Positions 37,593 to 47,119 of a stretch of 64,000 bases of DNA are shown piece after piece. Below the pieces are notes generated by a model that did no database searches, was not told the origin of the DNA, and saw only the letters and a program-made list of their open reading frames with translations. This DNA comes from Prescottella sp. R16 (lineage in GTDB: Bacteria > Actinomycetota > Actinomycetes > Mycobacteriales > Mycobacteriaceae), in NCBI RefSeq assembly GCF_030656875.1, contig NZ_CP130943.1, positions 682,001 through 746,000 on the forward strand. The letters are read 5' to 3'. Both the position numbers and the translations under genes were made by a program. The first letter of the stretch is position 1. Each line of letters opens with the position of its first letter.

Positions 37593-37708
37593 GACGTAAT
37601 CCTTTGCGCGAGGTGGAGAATCGAAGTTGATCAAATGTCCAAGTCTTCAGCACACACCAGTTGGTCTCGATTCGCAAGAGGAACCACGCCGAACATTCCC
37701 GGAGTGGA

Positions 37709-38440
37709 TCAGACGGCGACCGCGTCGCCGAACGTCATCCGCAGATCGGGGATCGTGGTCGTCATCAGGGCCCGACGAGGCAGACCGAGCGAGCGCAGCT
37801 CGTCGGCGATCGGATGGCTGCCGAGTCGCAGCCGGGCACCACCGATCCGGGTGCGGACCCCGGTCGGATTCATGTCCCACGCCGTATGACGGGTGACGCC
37901 GTCGAGGTGCGAGTACGCCTCCACCGAGGCGTGGGCGCCGCCGCCGGGGGTGCGGATGCCCTGCTTCACGAGCAGTTCCGCGACGAGTCGACCGTCCTGG
38001 CCGACCGCGCCGCGTCGGATCGGACCGCTGTGGTCGGCCTCGAAGTCGGCCAGGATCTTCGGGAAGCCCCAGATGCCGCGTCCGGCAGCGAGCGTGAACT
38101 CGCCGTCGACCGGGAGTCGATGGATCAGCGCCCCCGCGTTGCCGCCGGCCAGCGATCGAAGATCGCCGAGCACCGACGACCGTCCACGCCGGCGGTGGTC
38201 GCGCACCATGAACGTGACGCCGAATTCGTTGTACGGCCCGAGATCGCCGTCGACGTAGTCGACGAAGACGAGTCCGCACAGTCCGCGTCCGGGCCGGTAC
38301 TGCAGGATCTCGAGGCCCGTGTAGTCGATCAGTCTCTGGGCAGCCTTCGTCGGGACGGAGTACATCGCCATGAACGCCGACGCTGCCCGGATCTCGACCG
38401 GCATGTCGACCTGCTTGCCGAGCACCTGATGGGAACTCAC
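37709..38440 (-). CDS. Acetoacetate decarboxylase-family protein
   Basis: 243 residues. GRGIWGFPKILADFE contains the ADC-family core with the Lys that forms the Schiff base in true decarboxylases; YNEFGVTFMVRD is also conserved. GTG 38440 start with AGGAG 11 bases upstream. Family members include decarboxylases and lyases of unknown substrate; no neighbour fixes the role. Confidence 0.8.
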   Translation of the reverse strand: MSSHQVLGKQVDMPVEIRAASAFMAMYSVPTKAAQRLIDYTGLEILQYRPGRGLCGLVFVDYVDGDLGPYNEFGVTFMVRDHRRRGRSSVLGDLRSLAGGNAGALIHRLPVDGEFTLAAGRGIWGFPKILADFEADHSGPIRRGAVGQDGRLVAELLVKQGIRTPGGGAHASVEAYSHLDGVTRHTAWDMNPTGVRTRIGGARLRLGSHPIADELRSLGLPRRALMTTTIPDLRMTFGDAVAV

Positions 38441-38705
38441 TGTGACACCGCTCCTCGTGCGCCGGATACCCCGCCGATAGTAGGAGCCGGTTCCGTTGTC
38501 CGGGAGGGTTCGGGTGATTCTCGAGACTTTCGGACGAGCGCCGTGGATCGAACCTTCCCGTTCGCCGGGACACCGGTCTTGTAGCCGTGAGCAGGTGCTG
38601 TGAACCTGGGGTGATCGGACCCGAGCGATGCGCCCGCTCCCTCCGGGACTGCGGCCTGTTTGCTCTCCGGATTCGAAATACCGAACGCAAGAGAGGAAAA
38701 GTCAC

Positions 38706-39668
38706 GTGGGAGAGGTTCGCCGATCCGATTTGCATCCTGATGTGGAAGCAATGCTGGACGTTCTCGAGTCCAGTTTCCCGGACGTCACGCAGTACTCGCC
38801 TCAGGAACTCCGCGAGATCATCGCCTCTCGTCGAGCGCCACTGACCCGCACACCCGACATGCGGGTCGCGCGCGACGTCCTCATCGACGGTCCGGGTGGA
38901 GATCTGCCACTGCGCATCTATGTCCCCCACGCCGAGACGAACGACCCGCTACCGGTGATCGTGTTCGCTCACGGTGGGGGATTCGTCTTCTGCGGCCTGG
39001 ATTCCCACGACGAGTTCTGCCGCTCGATGGCGGACGCAGTGGATTCGGTGGTCGTCTCGGTCGACTACCGGCTTGCACCGGAACACCAGGCGCCCGCCGC
39101 GATGGAGGATGTCTACGCAGCGCTGCTGTGGACCGCAGAGAATGTCGGTGAGTACGGAGGGGATCCGGGTCGTATCGCGGTCGCCGGAGACAGCGCCGGC
39201 GGGAATCTCGCGGCGACGGTGTCGCTGGCAGCTCGGGAGCGAGGTGTTCCGCGCATCGCTGCCCAGATCCTCCTTTACCCGGTCATCGACGACGACTTCA
39301 CGACCGAGTCGTACCAGCAGTACGGCGTGGGTTACTACAACACCACGAAGGCGATGCGCTGGTATTGGGAGCAGTACGCGCCCGGTGACCGGACGAGCGA
39401 GTTCGTCGTCCCCACCCGAGCTGCATCGCTCGCGGGGCTCCCGCCGGCACTCGTCGTCACAGCCGAGCTGGACCCGCCCTGCACGGCAGGGGACCAGTAT
39501 GCCGAGCGTCTCGCGGACGACGGCGTCCCCGTGATCGCGCACCGCTTCGACGGCCTGTTCCACGGGTTCCTCACCTTCCCCAAACTGTCGCTCACGGGGC
39601 CGGCCCGTCTCGAGCTGTGGCAGCTGATTCGACGCGTGCTGAAGCCGAGCGAATCCGCGGCACGCTGA
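38706..39668 (+). CDS. HSL-type alpha/beta-hydrolase esterase
   Basis: 320 residues. HGGGFVFCG oxyanion motif, nucleophile GDSAGG, and FDGLFHGF near the C-terminus with the catalytic His define the hormone-sensitive-lipase group (LipN/Aes-like). GAGGA precedes GTG 38706. No signal peptide. It would hydrolyse short-chain esters; a steroid ester is possible. Confidence 0.9.
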   Translation: MGEVRRSDLHPDVEAMLDVLESSFPDVTQYSPQELREIIASRRAPLTRTPDMRVARDVLIDGPGGDLPLRIYVPHAETNDPLPVIVFAHGGGFVFCGLDSHDEFCRSMADAVDSVVVSVDYRLAPEHQAPAAMEDVYAALLWTAENVGEYGGDPGRIAVAGDSAGGNLAATVSLAARERGVPRIAAQILLYPVIDDDFTTESYQQYGVGYYNTTKAMRWYWEQYAPGDRTSEFVVPTRAASLAGLPPALVVTAELDPPCTAGDQYAERLADDGVPVIAHRFDGLFHGFLTFPKLSLTGPARLELWQLIRRVLKPSESAAR

Positions 39669-39673
39669 ATGCC

Positions 39674-39706
39674 GACCGTGGCTGTCCGGGTAGGGCAGCC
39701 ACGGTC
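39674..39706. terminator. Hairpin terminator after esterase
   Basis: GACCGTGGCTG (39674-39684) pairs with CAGCCACGGTC (39696-39706), 11-bp stem, six bases after the stop. Confidence 0.75.
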
Positions 39707-39848
39707 TTCGGTCTCGCCTTGTTCCGGTCGTGGGCGGCACTCGGGTAGACCTGCAACACACTGTCTTTCACCCGGTCGTGCCGGGAACCACTCGAAACGT
39801 GGGTGCTCACTCCGTGGAACATCCGAGATTCTGGATCGTGAGGTAGAT

Positions 39849-40649
39849 GTGAGAATGCAGGGAAAAGTCGTGCTCGTTACCGGAGCGGCACAAAGCCAGG
39901 GGCGTAATCACGCGGTAGCCATGGCGACCGAAGGTGCCGACGTCATTGCGATCGATATCTGCCGGCAAGAGGATCTCGTCCCCTACCCGATGGGGACGAG
40001 CGAGGGACTTGCGGAGACGGCGCGCATGGTCGAAGCGGCCGGGCGCCGCGTCCACATCGCGGAGGCCGATGTCCGCGACCGAGGTGGATTGCAGCGAGCC
40101 GTCTCCGAAGGCGTCGAGAAGCTGGGGCGGTTGGACGTCGTCGTCGCCAATGCGTCGATTTGTACCGTCCAACCCCACGAGGAGGTCACCGAGGAACTCT
40201 GGCAGGCGACCCTCGACGTCAACCTCACCGGAGTGTGGAACACCTGTGCAGTCTCCATCCCGCACCTGGAAGCTGCCGGTGGCGGAAGCATCGTGATCAC
40301 CGGTTCGACGGCGAGCACGATCGGGCTCCCCTTCTACCTGCCGTACGTTGCCTCCAAGCACGCACTCACGGGGCTGTGTAGATCGTTGGCTCTCGAACTC
40401 TCCGACCGGAACATCCGTGTGAACATGATCAATCCTACGGGAGTCGATACGCCACAAGGTCATTCGCAGGTTCTACCGGGACTGCTGGAGCAGCGACCCG
40501 ATCTCGCGCCCATCTTCGTCAACTCGTTGCCGGTCGAACGGATCGATGTCTCCGACGTCACCGGTGCATTGATGTATCTCACCTCGACCGACGCTCGATA
40601 TGTCACCGGGATCTCCCTGCCGGTCGACGCCGGTTCGACCATCCGGTGA
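39849..40649 (+). CDS. Mycofactocin-type short-chain dehydrogenase
   Basis: 266 residues. VVLVTGAAQSQGRNHAVAMA and the insert YPMGTSEGLAETARMVEAAG mark the mycofactocin-coupled SDR family; Ser (TGSTAS) and Tyr-x3-Lys (YVASKHAL) are present. GTG 39849, five bases after GAGG, is chosen over ATG 39855. Monocistronic. Probably oxidises an alcohol with electrons passed to mycofactocin; substrate unknown. Confidence 0.86.
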   Translation: MRMQGKVVLVTGAAQSQGRNHAVAMATEGADVIAIDICRQEDLVPYPMGTSEGLAETARMVEAAGRRVHIAEADVRDRGGLQRAVSEGVEKLGRLDVVVANASICTVQPHEEVTEELWQATLDVNLTGVWNTCAVSIPHLEAAGGGSIVITGSTASTIGLPFYLPYVASKHALTGLCRSLALELSDRNIRVNMINPTGVDTPQGHSQVLPGLLEQRPDLAPIFVNSLPVERIDVSDVTGALMYLTSTDARYVTGISLPVDAGSTIR

Positions 40650-40713
40650 CACGACTCGCGCAGACGCGTACGGACCCGCGAGCGGTGGGTCGCGGGATTC
40701 CGGCGAATCGCGT

Positions 40714-41589
40714 CTACGCCGGTGCACCCATGTTCATCCGGTCCGGATGGAACCCGACCCGGGTACCGTCGTCGAGGGTTGCGATGTCGGCGAGGTCCTG
40801 ATCGGTGAGCTGGAAGTCGAACACGTCGATGTTCTGCGCGATCCGGTCGGTGTGCACCGACTTCGGGATGACGATCAGCCCGTTCTGCAGGTGCCAGCGG
40901 ATGAGGACCTGGGCGGCCGACTTGCCGTGCCGTGCGCCGACCCGGGCGACGACAGGGTCGTCGAGCAGGGTGTTGGGCTTGGACGCGTCGCCCCAGCCGG
41001 AATTGGCGGTGCCGCCGAGTGGGCTCCACGACTCGACCGCGATGCCGTGCAGGGCGGCGAAGTCGCGGATCGCGTGCTGCGGGAGACGAGGATGCAGTTC
41101 CACCTGGTCCACGGCCGGGAGCAGACCGCCCCGGTCGACGAGTTCCTGCAGGTGGTGGGGTTCGAAGTTACAGACTCCGATCGCCTTGGCCCGCCCGGAT
41201 TCGGCGATCGTCTCGAGTGCGTCCCATGTGCGCAGGCGGGTGTCCCGATCCTGGAGCGGCCAGTGGATCAGGTACAGGTCGACGTAGTCGAGGCCGAGCC
41301 GGGACAGACTCGCGTCGAACGCCGCGAGCGCTGGCTCGTACCCCTGGTCGGAGTTCCACAGCTTGGTGGTGACGAAGATGTCCTCGCGGGGCACCGACGA
41401 GGTCGCGACGCCGCGGCCGACGCCCTCCTCGTTGCCGTACGCGGCGGCGGTGTCGACGTGCCGGTAGCCGGCCTCGTCCAACGCGAAGCGCACGGCACGC
41501 TCGGTCTCGTCGTCGGTGGCCTGCCATACGCCCAGGCCGAGCTGCGGGACGACTGTTCCGGAATTCAGGGCGATCTCTGGGGTGGTCAT
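40714..41589 (-). CDS. Aldo/keto reductase (AKR5-like)
   Basis: 291 residues. Catalytic Asp and Tyr in VDTAAAYGNEEGVGRG, Lys in VTTKLWNSDQG, His in YLIHWPLQ; VIPKSVHTDRIAQN binds NADPH. Broad carbonyl reductase of the 2,5-diketogluconate reductase type. No strong ribosome site before ATG 41589. Physiological substrate not indicated. Confidence 0.9.
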   Translation of the reverse strand: MTTPEIALNSGTVVPQLGLGVWQATDDETERAVRFALDEAGYRHVDTAAAYGNEEGVGRGVATSSVPREDIFVTTKLWNSDQGYEPALAAFDASLSRLGLDYVDLYLIHWPLQDRDTRLRTWDALETIAESGRAKAIGVCNFEPHHLQELVDRGGLLPAVDQVELHPRLPQHAIRDFAALHGIAVESWSPLGGTANSGWGDASKPNTLLDDPVVARVGARHGKSAAQVLIRWHLQNGLIVIPKSVHTDRIAQNIDVFDFQLTDQDLADIATLDDGTRVGFHPDRMNMGAPA

Positions 41590-41791
41590 GGGTCCAGGCT
41601 AGGAGCCTTCCGGCCGCGCTGCAGTGCGACCGGGCGCTCTTCGTGGAGTGCCACACGGCGGTTCGTCCGATCGGGACGATTCCACGGAATTCGTTCGGGC
41701 ACCATGAATCCCGTTCGGTGAGAAACGGAAACCGCGTGAGCTTTCCGGACTGCCACCGGGGAGCACTGTCGGAGCGGACGGAGGAGGGGCG
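41590..41791. other. Intergenic stretch before broken SDR
   Basis: About 200 bases with a short inverted repeat GATTCC-GGAATTC around 41690. No gene seen; may hold promoters for the aldo/keto reductase (minus) and the pseudogene (plus). Confidence 0.35.
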
Positions 41792-42063
41792 GTGGCGTAC
41801 CCGTTCGACGTCACGGGCAGTGACGGCACCACGGACGCGCTCGCCCGAGTGACGGACCTGGTGGGCGACGTCGGCATCCTCGTCCCCATCGCCGGCGTCC
41901 CCGACGATTCCGCTGTGCAGAAGATGATTCGGGGGATTCCGATCGGCCGGCTCGGTACCGGTGTGCCGATGTCGGTGCGGCGATCCTGTGGCTGTGCAGC
42001 GAGGCCGGCAGCCTGGTGAACGCTCAGGTGATCCACCTCAACGGTGGCACCGTGTTCGGCCGT
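41792..42063 (+). pseudogene. Broken SDR (FabG-like) remnant
   Basis: From GTG 41792, behind an intact GGAGGAGG, the frame reads FDVTGSDGTTDALARVTDLV and GDVGILVPIAGV, i.e. the middle of an SDR. It then jumps to IPIGRLGT and, after a frameshift near 41958-41965, continues in another frame as ADVGAAILWLCSEAGSLVNA and HLNGGTVFG, the normal SDR C-terminus. The cofactor-binding N-terminus and the Ser-Tyr-Lys region are missing. It cannot encode an active enzyme. The intact HAD gene follows. Confidence 0.75.
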
Positions 42064-42106
42064 CGACCGAGGTCGGGCCGGATTCCGCGTCTGGGATCAT
42101 CGACGG

Positions 42107-42925
42107 GTGACGCGAATCGAACTGGTGGCCTCCGACCTCGACGGGACCCTGCTGCGGTCCGACCGGACGGTGTCGCCGCGTACTGCGAAGGCGATGGCAG
42201 CGGCGCGGGACGCCGGTGTCGAGGTGGTGTGGGCGACCGCGCGCGCCCGGCATTCGGTCGACGCGCTCGCCCGGTCCTGCGGGTTCCGCGGCGAGGTGAT
42301 CTGCGCCAACGGGGCTGTCACCCTCGATCTCGCCGACGGCACCCCGGAGATCACCGGCACCGTTTCGATCGAGGTCGCCGAGGCTCTCGCCGCGATGGAA
42401 CAGGTCCGCACGCTCGTGCCGGGTGTGGTGTTCGCGAACGTCGGTCCCACGACGTTCGTCGCCGAACCGGAGTATGCGGCGCTGTGCGACTACGCCGACC
42501 ATCACCGGACCCTGGACGAGATGATTCTCGAGGAAGAACTGCCACGGACGGGGGAGCCGATGGTCAAGATCGTCGCGCGGCACCCGGAGGTCCCCAGCCG
42601 CGAGCTGTACCGGCTGGCGGTCGAAGCCGGCGTCGACGGTGTCGAGCTGACGCACTCGGGTGCGCCGTACGTGGAGATGGCGGCGACCGGGGTGTCGAAG
42701 GCCAGCGCGCTCGCACGGCTGTGTGCGGCGAGAGGTATTGCGGCGCACGAGGTCGCCGTCGTCGGTGATGCGATGAACGACGTCCCGATGCTGGCCTGGG
42801 CGGGCACCGCACTGGCCCCGGCGAACGCGCTGCCCGAGGTGCTGGCGCTGGCCGACCGGGTGTTGCCGTCGAACGACGAGGACGGTGTCGCGCAGTATCT
42901 CGAGGAGTTGTGCGACAAGGAGTGA
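42107..42925 (+). CDS. Cof-type HAD-superfamily phosphatase
   Basis: 272 residues. Motif I DLDGTLLRSD at the N-terminus, cap domain in the middle, Lys in TGVSKASAL and motif IV VVGDAMNDVPML. Hydrolyses a small phosphorylated metabolite; substrate not predictable. GTG 42107 has no clear ribosome site and may be leaderless. Confidence 0.9.
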   Translation: MTRIELVASDLDGTLLRSDRTVSPRTAKAMAAARDAGVEVVWATARARHSVDALARSCGFRGEVICANGAVTLDLADGTPEITGTVSIEVAEALAAMEQVRTLVPGVVFANVGPTTFVAEPEYAALCDYADHHRTLDEMILEEELPRTGEPMVKIVARHPEVPSRELYRLAVEAGVDGVELTHSGAPYVEMAATGVSKASALARLCAARGIAAHEVAVVGDAMNDVPMLAWAGTALAPANALPEVLALADRVLPSNDEDGVAQYLEELCDKE

Positions 42926-42938
42926 ACTGCAACGAGAT

Positions 42939-42982
42939 ACGCCGAGGGCCGGCCCGGAATCTTCCGGACCGGCCCTCGGCGT
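42939..42982. terminator. Bidirectional hairpin terminator
   Basis: ACGCCGAGGGCCGG pairs with CCGGCCCTCGGCGT, with inner CCGGAA/TTCCGG. It lies between the convergent HAD and fadE33 genes. Confidence 0.78.
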
Positions 42983-42997
42983 GTGCAGGGGAGGGAA

Positions 42998-44134
42998 TCA
43001 GGCGGACAGGCCCGCGAGCGTCTCCATCTCTGCGAGGAACTCTTCGGGCTGGCCGAGGAGCTGCGCGCTGCCGTGGGCGCGCTTGAAGAACAGGTGCGCG
43101 TCGTGCTCCCACGTGATGGCGATGCCGCCGTGCAGCTGGATGGAATCGCCGGTGATCGCGAGGAACGCCTCCGAGCAGTACGCCTTCGCGACGGCGGCGT
43201 CGGCGGCAGCCGTCGGCAGGCCCTCGGCCAGCGAGTGCACGGCCGCGTACGACGCCGACCGGGCCGTCTCCACGAGGAAGTACAGATCGGCCATGCGGTG
43301 CTTGAGGGCCTGGAAGCTGCCGATCGCGCGACCGAACTGGACGCGGTCCTTGCTGTAGTCCACGGTCATCTGCAGGCAGCGTGCCGCGGCGCCGACCTGC
43401 TCGGCCGTCAGCGCGACGATCGCGATCTGCCGCACCCGCTCGAGCGCGGCGGACGCGTCGTCGGCGGTGAGCCGGACCGCGGGAGCGGACGCGAACTCCA
43501 CCAACGACATCGGACGGGTCAGGTCCATCGTCGGCAGCTGGCGGCGGGCGACGCCGTCGGCGGACGGGTCGACCTCGAACAGTGCGATCGCGCCGTCTGT
43601 GCCTTCCACGACTGCAGCCACGATGAGCACGTCGGCGTGCGCGCCGTCGAGCACATAGTGCGCGGTCCCGGAGACGGTGTAGCCGTCGGCATCGCTGCCG
43701 GCGGCCGTGCACGCGACATCGTCACTGCGCCAATGCCCTTCGGGGCCCACCCAGCACAGTGCGGCGACGGACGAGCCCTCGGCGATGCCGGGCAGCAGGC
43801 GCTCGCACGCCTCCGTGTTGCCGGTCGCCAGGATCGTCTGCGCGGCCAGGACGGCCGAACCGAACATCGGTGACGGCGTCAGCGCGGCACCGAGCTCCTC
43901 GAGCACCAGATGCTGCTCGACGACGGTCGCGCCGAAGCCACCGAACTCCTCGGGGATCGCGAGAGCCGCGACACCGACCTGCTGGCACAGCACGTCCCAC
44001 AGGCCACGATCGAACGGCTCACCCGATTCGAGGGTCTTGCGCAGCGCAGCCGCGTCGGCCCGCTTGGCGAGCAACTGGGCAACGGTCTTGCGGAGCTCGA
44101 TCTGCTCCTCCGAGAACACACCGACCCCACTCAC
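42998..44134 (-). CDS. fadE33: Acyl-CoA dehydrogenase FadE33-like
   Basis: 378 residues; N-terminal FSEEQIELRKTVAQLLAKRA, PEEFGGFGATVVEQHLVLEEL, and C-terminal FGRAIGSFQALKHRMADLY ... QLHGGIAITWEHDAHLFFKR are acyl-CoA dehydrogenase blocks. GTG 44134 overlaps the upstream stop (GTGA). Named by order after fadD3-fadE31-fadE32 as in M. tuberculosis Rv3561-Rv3564; it is longer than the 318 residues I recall for mycobacterial FadE33. FadE31 with FadE32 or FadE33 forms heteromeric enzymes acting on HIP-derived CoA esters. Confidence 0.8.
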   Translation of the reverse strand: MSGVGVFSEEQIELRKTVAQLLAKRADAAALRKTLESGEPFDRGLWDVLCQQVGVAALAIPEEFGGFGATVVEQHLVLEELGAALTPSPMFGSAVLAAQTILATGNTEACERLLPGIAEGSSVAALCWVGPEGHWRSDDVACTAAGSDADGYTVSGTAHYVLDGAHADVLIVAAVVEGTDGAIALFEVDPSADGVARRQLPTMDLTRPMSLVEFASAPAVRLTADDASAALERVRQIAIVALTAEQVGAAARCLQMTVDYSKDRVQFGRAIGSFQALKHRMADLYFLVETARSASYAAVHSLAEGLPTAAADAAVAKAYCSEAFLAITGDSIQLHGGIAITWEHDAHLFFKRAHGSAQLLGQPEEFLAEMETLAGLSA

Positions 44135-45120
44135 AGCGCACTCGCAATCCGTGCGCGGTGTGCAGAAGCGGTGCCCCACGCGGACTGCAGTGCCCGCGTC
44201 TTGGTCAGCCACAGCGACAGGTCGCACTCGAGGGTGTAACCGATCGCGCCGTGGACCTGCAGCGCCTTGCGGGACGCCACGTAGGCGGCGTTCGCGGCGG
44301 CCACCTTGGCGGCCGACACGTCTCGGGCGACCGTGGTGCTGCCTTCGGCGATGGAGATCGCCGCGCCGTACACGAGCGGGGTCGCCATCTCGACGGCCAC
44401 CTTCGCGTCGGACAGGTGATGCTTGACGGCCTGGAAGCTGCCGATGACGCGACCGAACTGCGAACGGTTCTTCGCGTACTCGGTGGCGGTGTCGATCATC
44501 GCGTGACCGGCACCGATCAGCTGCGCGGACGCGGCCAGAACCGCGAGGTCGTAGGCCTTCTCGGCGGCCGCGGCGACATCCGCGCCCTGTGCGAGGGTCT
44601 CGACCGACTCGACCTCGAACAGGCGGCGGGCCGGATCGACGGACTCGAGCTGCGTCGTCGGGCGCACCAGCTCGAGGGTGTCCCCGGAGACCTTCAGAAC
44701 GGCGTCGGCGAGATCAGCGTCGAGAGCCCGCGGGGTGGACGGCTCGAGCACCAGCGACGCGAGCGCACTGCCCTCGGCGATACCCGGCAGGAACCGCTTG
44801 GCCGGGGCCTGGTCGGTCAGGGCCGACAGCAGCGCGGGAACGGCGGCTGCCGTCTCGACGAGCGGGCCGGGCACCGCGGCGCGACCCAGCTCGATGAACG
44901 CGACCGCGAGATCGGCCGGATGCGCCCCGATACCGTCGTATTCCTCGGGCACCGCGAGCGCGGTCACACCGGTCTCGGCGAGCTGGGTCAGCAGCTCACG
45001 GCCGGCAGTGGTGTCGTTCTCACCCCACGCACGGACGACGGCGGGGGTGTTGGCGCCTGCGAGCAGGCCGCGGAGGCTGTCCGCGAAGTCGCGCTGCTCG
45101 GTGGTGAGAGAAAATTTCAT
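44131..45120 (-). CDS. fadE32: Acyl-CoA dehydrogenase FadE32-like
   Basis: 329 residues, near the 322 of mycobacterial FadE32. MKFSLTTEQRDFADSLRGLL, VPEEYDGIGAHPADLAVAFI and C-terminal FGRVIGSFQAVKHHLSDAKV ... QVHGAIGYTLECDLSLWLTK are dehydrogenase blocks. ATG 45120 overlaps the fadE31 stop (ATGA). The compact beta domain is typical of the partner subunit in alpha2beta2 steroid acyl-CoA dehydrogenases. Confidence 0.82.
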   Translation of the reverse strand: MKFSLTTEQRDFADSLRGLLAGANTPAVVRAWGENDTTAGRELLTQLAETGVTALAVPEEYDGIGAHPADLAVAFIELGRAAVPGPLVETAAAVPALLSALTDQAPAKRFLPGIAEGSALASLVLEPSTPRALDADLADAVLKVSGDTLELVRPTTQLESVDPARRLFEVESVETLAQGADVAAAAEKAYDLAVLAASAQLIGAGHAMIDTATEYAKNRSQFGRVIGSFQAVKHHLSDAKVAVEMATPLVYGAAISIAEGSTTVARDVSAAKVAAANAAYVASRKALQVHGAIGYTLECDLSLWLTKTRALQSAWGTASAHRARIASAL

Positions 45121-46256
45121 CGATCCGCCTTCGGGAGTCCGAGCAGCCGCTCGGCAACGATGTTGCGCTGAATTTCGTTGGTGCCGGCGTAGATCGGGCC
45201 GGACAGCGAGAACAGGTACCCGTCCTGCCACTTGCCGGCGAGCTCGCCGTCGGCGCCCAGCAGGTCGAGAGCGGTCTCGTGGATGCGGACGTCGAGTTCC
45301 GACCAGAAGATCTTGTTGATCGAGCCCTCGACACCGAGCGGCACACCCTCGAGCATGCGGGTCACGGTGCCCCACGTGTGCAGGCGGTACGCCTCGGCGC
45401 CGATCCACGCGTCGACGACACGGTCCCGCGCGGCCGTGTCGGTGGCGTCGGAGTTCGCCTTCCACACCTCGATCAGGCGGTCGACCGCGGACATGAACCG
45501 GCCCGGGCTGCGCAGCGACAGGCCACGCTCGTTGGACGCGGTACTCATCGCGACCCGCCAGCCGTTGTTCACCTCGCCGACCACGTCGGTGTCCGGCACG
45601 AACACGTCCTCGAAGAAGATCTCCGCAAAGCCCGGCTCGCCGTCGAGCTGCGGGATCGCCCGGACGGTGACACCGTCCTGGTTCAGCGGGAACATGAAGT
45701 ACGTCAGACCCTTGTGGCGCTGCGCCTCCGGGTCGGTACGGAACATGCCGAAGCCCCAGTCCGCGTACACGGCACGCGAGCTCCACGTCTTCTGCCCGTT
45801 GAGGATCCAGCCGCCGTCGGTGCGACGCGCCGTCGACCGGATACCCGCCAGGTCGGAACCGGCCTCCGGCTCGGACCACGCCTGCGCCCAGATGTCGTCG
45901 GCGCGGGACATGCGCGGCATGATGCGCGCGAGCTGCTCCTCGGTGCCGTGCTCGAACAGCGTCGGCGCGAACAGGAAGATGCCGTTCTGACTGACACGGC
46001 CGGGAGCACCGGCCTTGTAGTACTCCTCTTCGAAGATGATCCACTCGATCATCGACGCGTCGCGTCCGCCGTACTCCGCGGGCCATGCGACGGTGGACAG
46101 GCGGGCGTCGGCGAGCTTGTGCTCCCACGCACGGTGGGCCTCGAAGCCCTCCGCGGTGTCCATCGACGGCAGCGGCTCCGCCGGGACGTTGGCCGCGAGC
46201 CATTCGCGCACTTCCAGTTGGAAGGCGCGGGCCTTTTCATCCAGTTCGAGATCCAC
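45117..46256 (-). CDS. fadE31: Acyl-CoA dehydrogenase FadE31
   Basis: 379 residues (mycobacterial FadE31 377). QAWSEPEAGSDLAGIRSTAR, WILNGQKTWSSRAVYADWGF and YAGTNEIQRNIVAERLLGLP are the full set of dehydrogenase motifs, so this subunit probably carries FAD binding. GTG 46256 shares one base with the TAG of the upstream hydratase gene and follows GAAGG. Part of the fadD3 operon for ring C/D degradation. Confidence 0.87.
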   Translation of the reverse strand: MDLELDEKARAFQLEVREWLAANVPAEPLPSMDTAEGFEAHRAWEHKLADARLSTVAWPAEYGGRDASMIEWIIFEEEYYKAGAPGRVSQNGIFLFAPTLFEHGTEEQLARIMPRMSRADDIWAQAWSEPEAGSDLAGIRSTARRTDGGWILNGQKTWSSRAVYADWGFGMFRTDPEAQRHKGLTYFMFPLNQDGVTVRAIPQLDGEPGFAEIFFEDVFVPDTDVVGEVNNGWRVAMSTASNERGLSLRSPGRFMSAVDRLIEVWKANSDATDTAARDRVVDAWIGAEAYRLHTWGTVTRMLEGVPLGVEGSINKIFWSELDVRIHETALDLLGADGELAGKWQDGYLFSLSGPIYAGTNEIQRNIVAERLLGLPKADR

Positions 46257-47119
46257 TATTTCGCCTTCGCTTTCATACTGTTGACGTCCATTCCACCCAG
46301 GGAGTCCCGACCGATCTCGGCATTGTGGGCGTGGGCAAAGTGGTGCAGGCCGAACACCGAGTCCATACCGGCGCGCTGACCCATGAGGTCCTCGCACTGG
46401 TTGACGGCCTTCTTGGTGAGTGCCAGCCCGAACCGCGGCATCTCCGCGATCCGCGCGGCCAGCGCGATCGTCTCCGACGCGAGATCGTCGCGCGGGACGA
46501 CCCGGTTGACCATGCCGACCTCGTACGCGCGCTGCGCCGGGAAGCGGTCACCGGTGAACAGGACCTCCTTCGCGAACCGCGACCCCAGCACCCACGGGTG
46601 CGCGAAGTACTCGACACCCGGAATGCCCATCCGGACAACGGGATCGGCGAAGAAGGCGTCGTCCGATGCCACGATCAGGTCGCAGCACCAGGCGAGCATC
46701 AGGCCACCGGCGATGCACGCGCCGTGCACCTGGGCGATCATCGGCTTCGGGATCTCCCGCCAGCGGCGGCACATTCCCAGATACACCTCGGTCTCCCGCG
46801 AGAACCGTTGCTCGCCGGCGTCCTTGCCGAGATGGTCCCACCACAGGGCGGCCTTGTTCTCGTAGTGCACGTGATGGTCGCGGCCGGGCGTGCCGATGTC
46901 GTGGCCCGCGCTGAAGTGCTCGCCGTTTCCGGCCAGCACGATCACCTTGACGTCGTCGTCCTCGACGGCCCGCTCGAACGCGGCGTCGAGGGCGTACGTC
47001 ATCACCGAGTTCTGCGCGTTGCGGTAATCGGGACGATTCAGCGTCACGAACGCGACGTGATCGCGGACCTCGTAGGTGACGACCTCACCCTCGTCGGGAA
47101 GATCGACGGGGACGGTCAT
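46256..47119 (-). CDS. Enoyl-CoA hydratase/crotonase in the fadD3 operon
   Basis: 287 residues. AGNGEHFSAGHDIGTPGRDH and VHGACIAGGLMLAWCCDLIV form the oxyanion hole; DPVVRMGIPGVEYFAHPWVLG lines the active site. ATG 47119 overlaps the fadD3 stop (ATGA). It would hydrate an enoyl-CoA made by FadE31-33. In M. tuberculosis fadE31 follows fadD3 directly, so this gene is an insertion relative to that order. Confidence 0.87.
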   Translation of the reverse strand: MTVPVDLPDEGEVVTYEVRDHVAFVTLNRPDYRNAQNSVMTYALDAAFERAVEDDDVKVIVLAGNGEHFSAGHDIGTPGRDHHVHYENKAALWWDHLGKDAGEQRFSRETEVYLGMCRRWREIPKPMIAQVHGACIAGGLMLAWCCDLIVASDDAFFADPVVRMGIPGVEYFAHPWVLGSRFAKEVLFTGDRFPAQRAYEVGMVNRVVPRDDLASETIALAARIAEMPRFGLALTKKAVNQCEDLMGQRAGMDSVFGLHHFAHAHNAEIGRDSLGGMDVNSMKAKAK

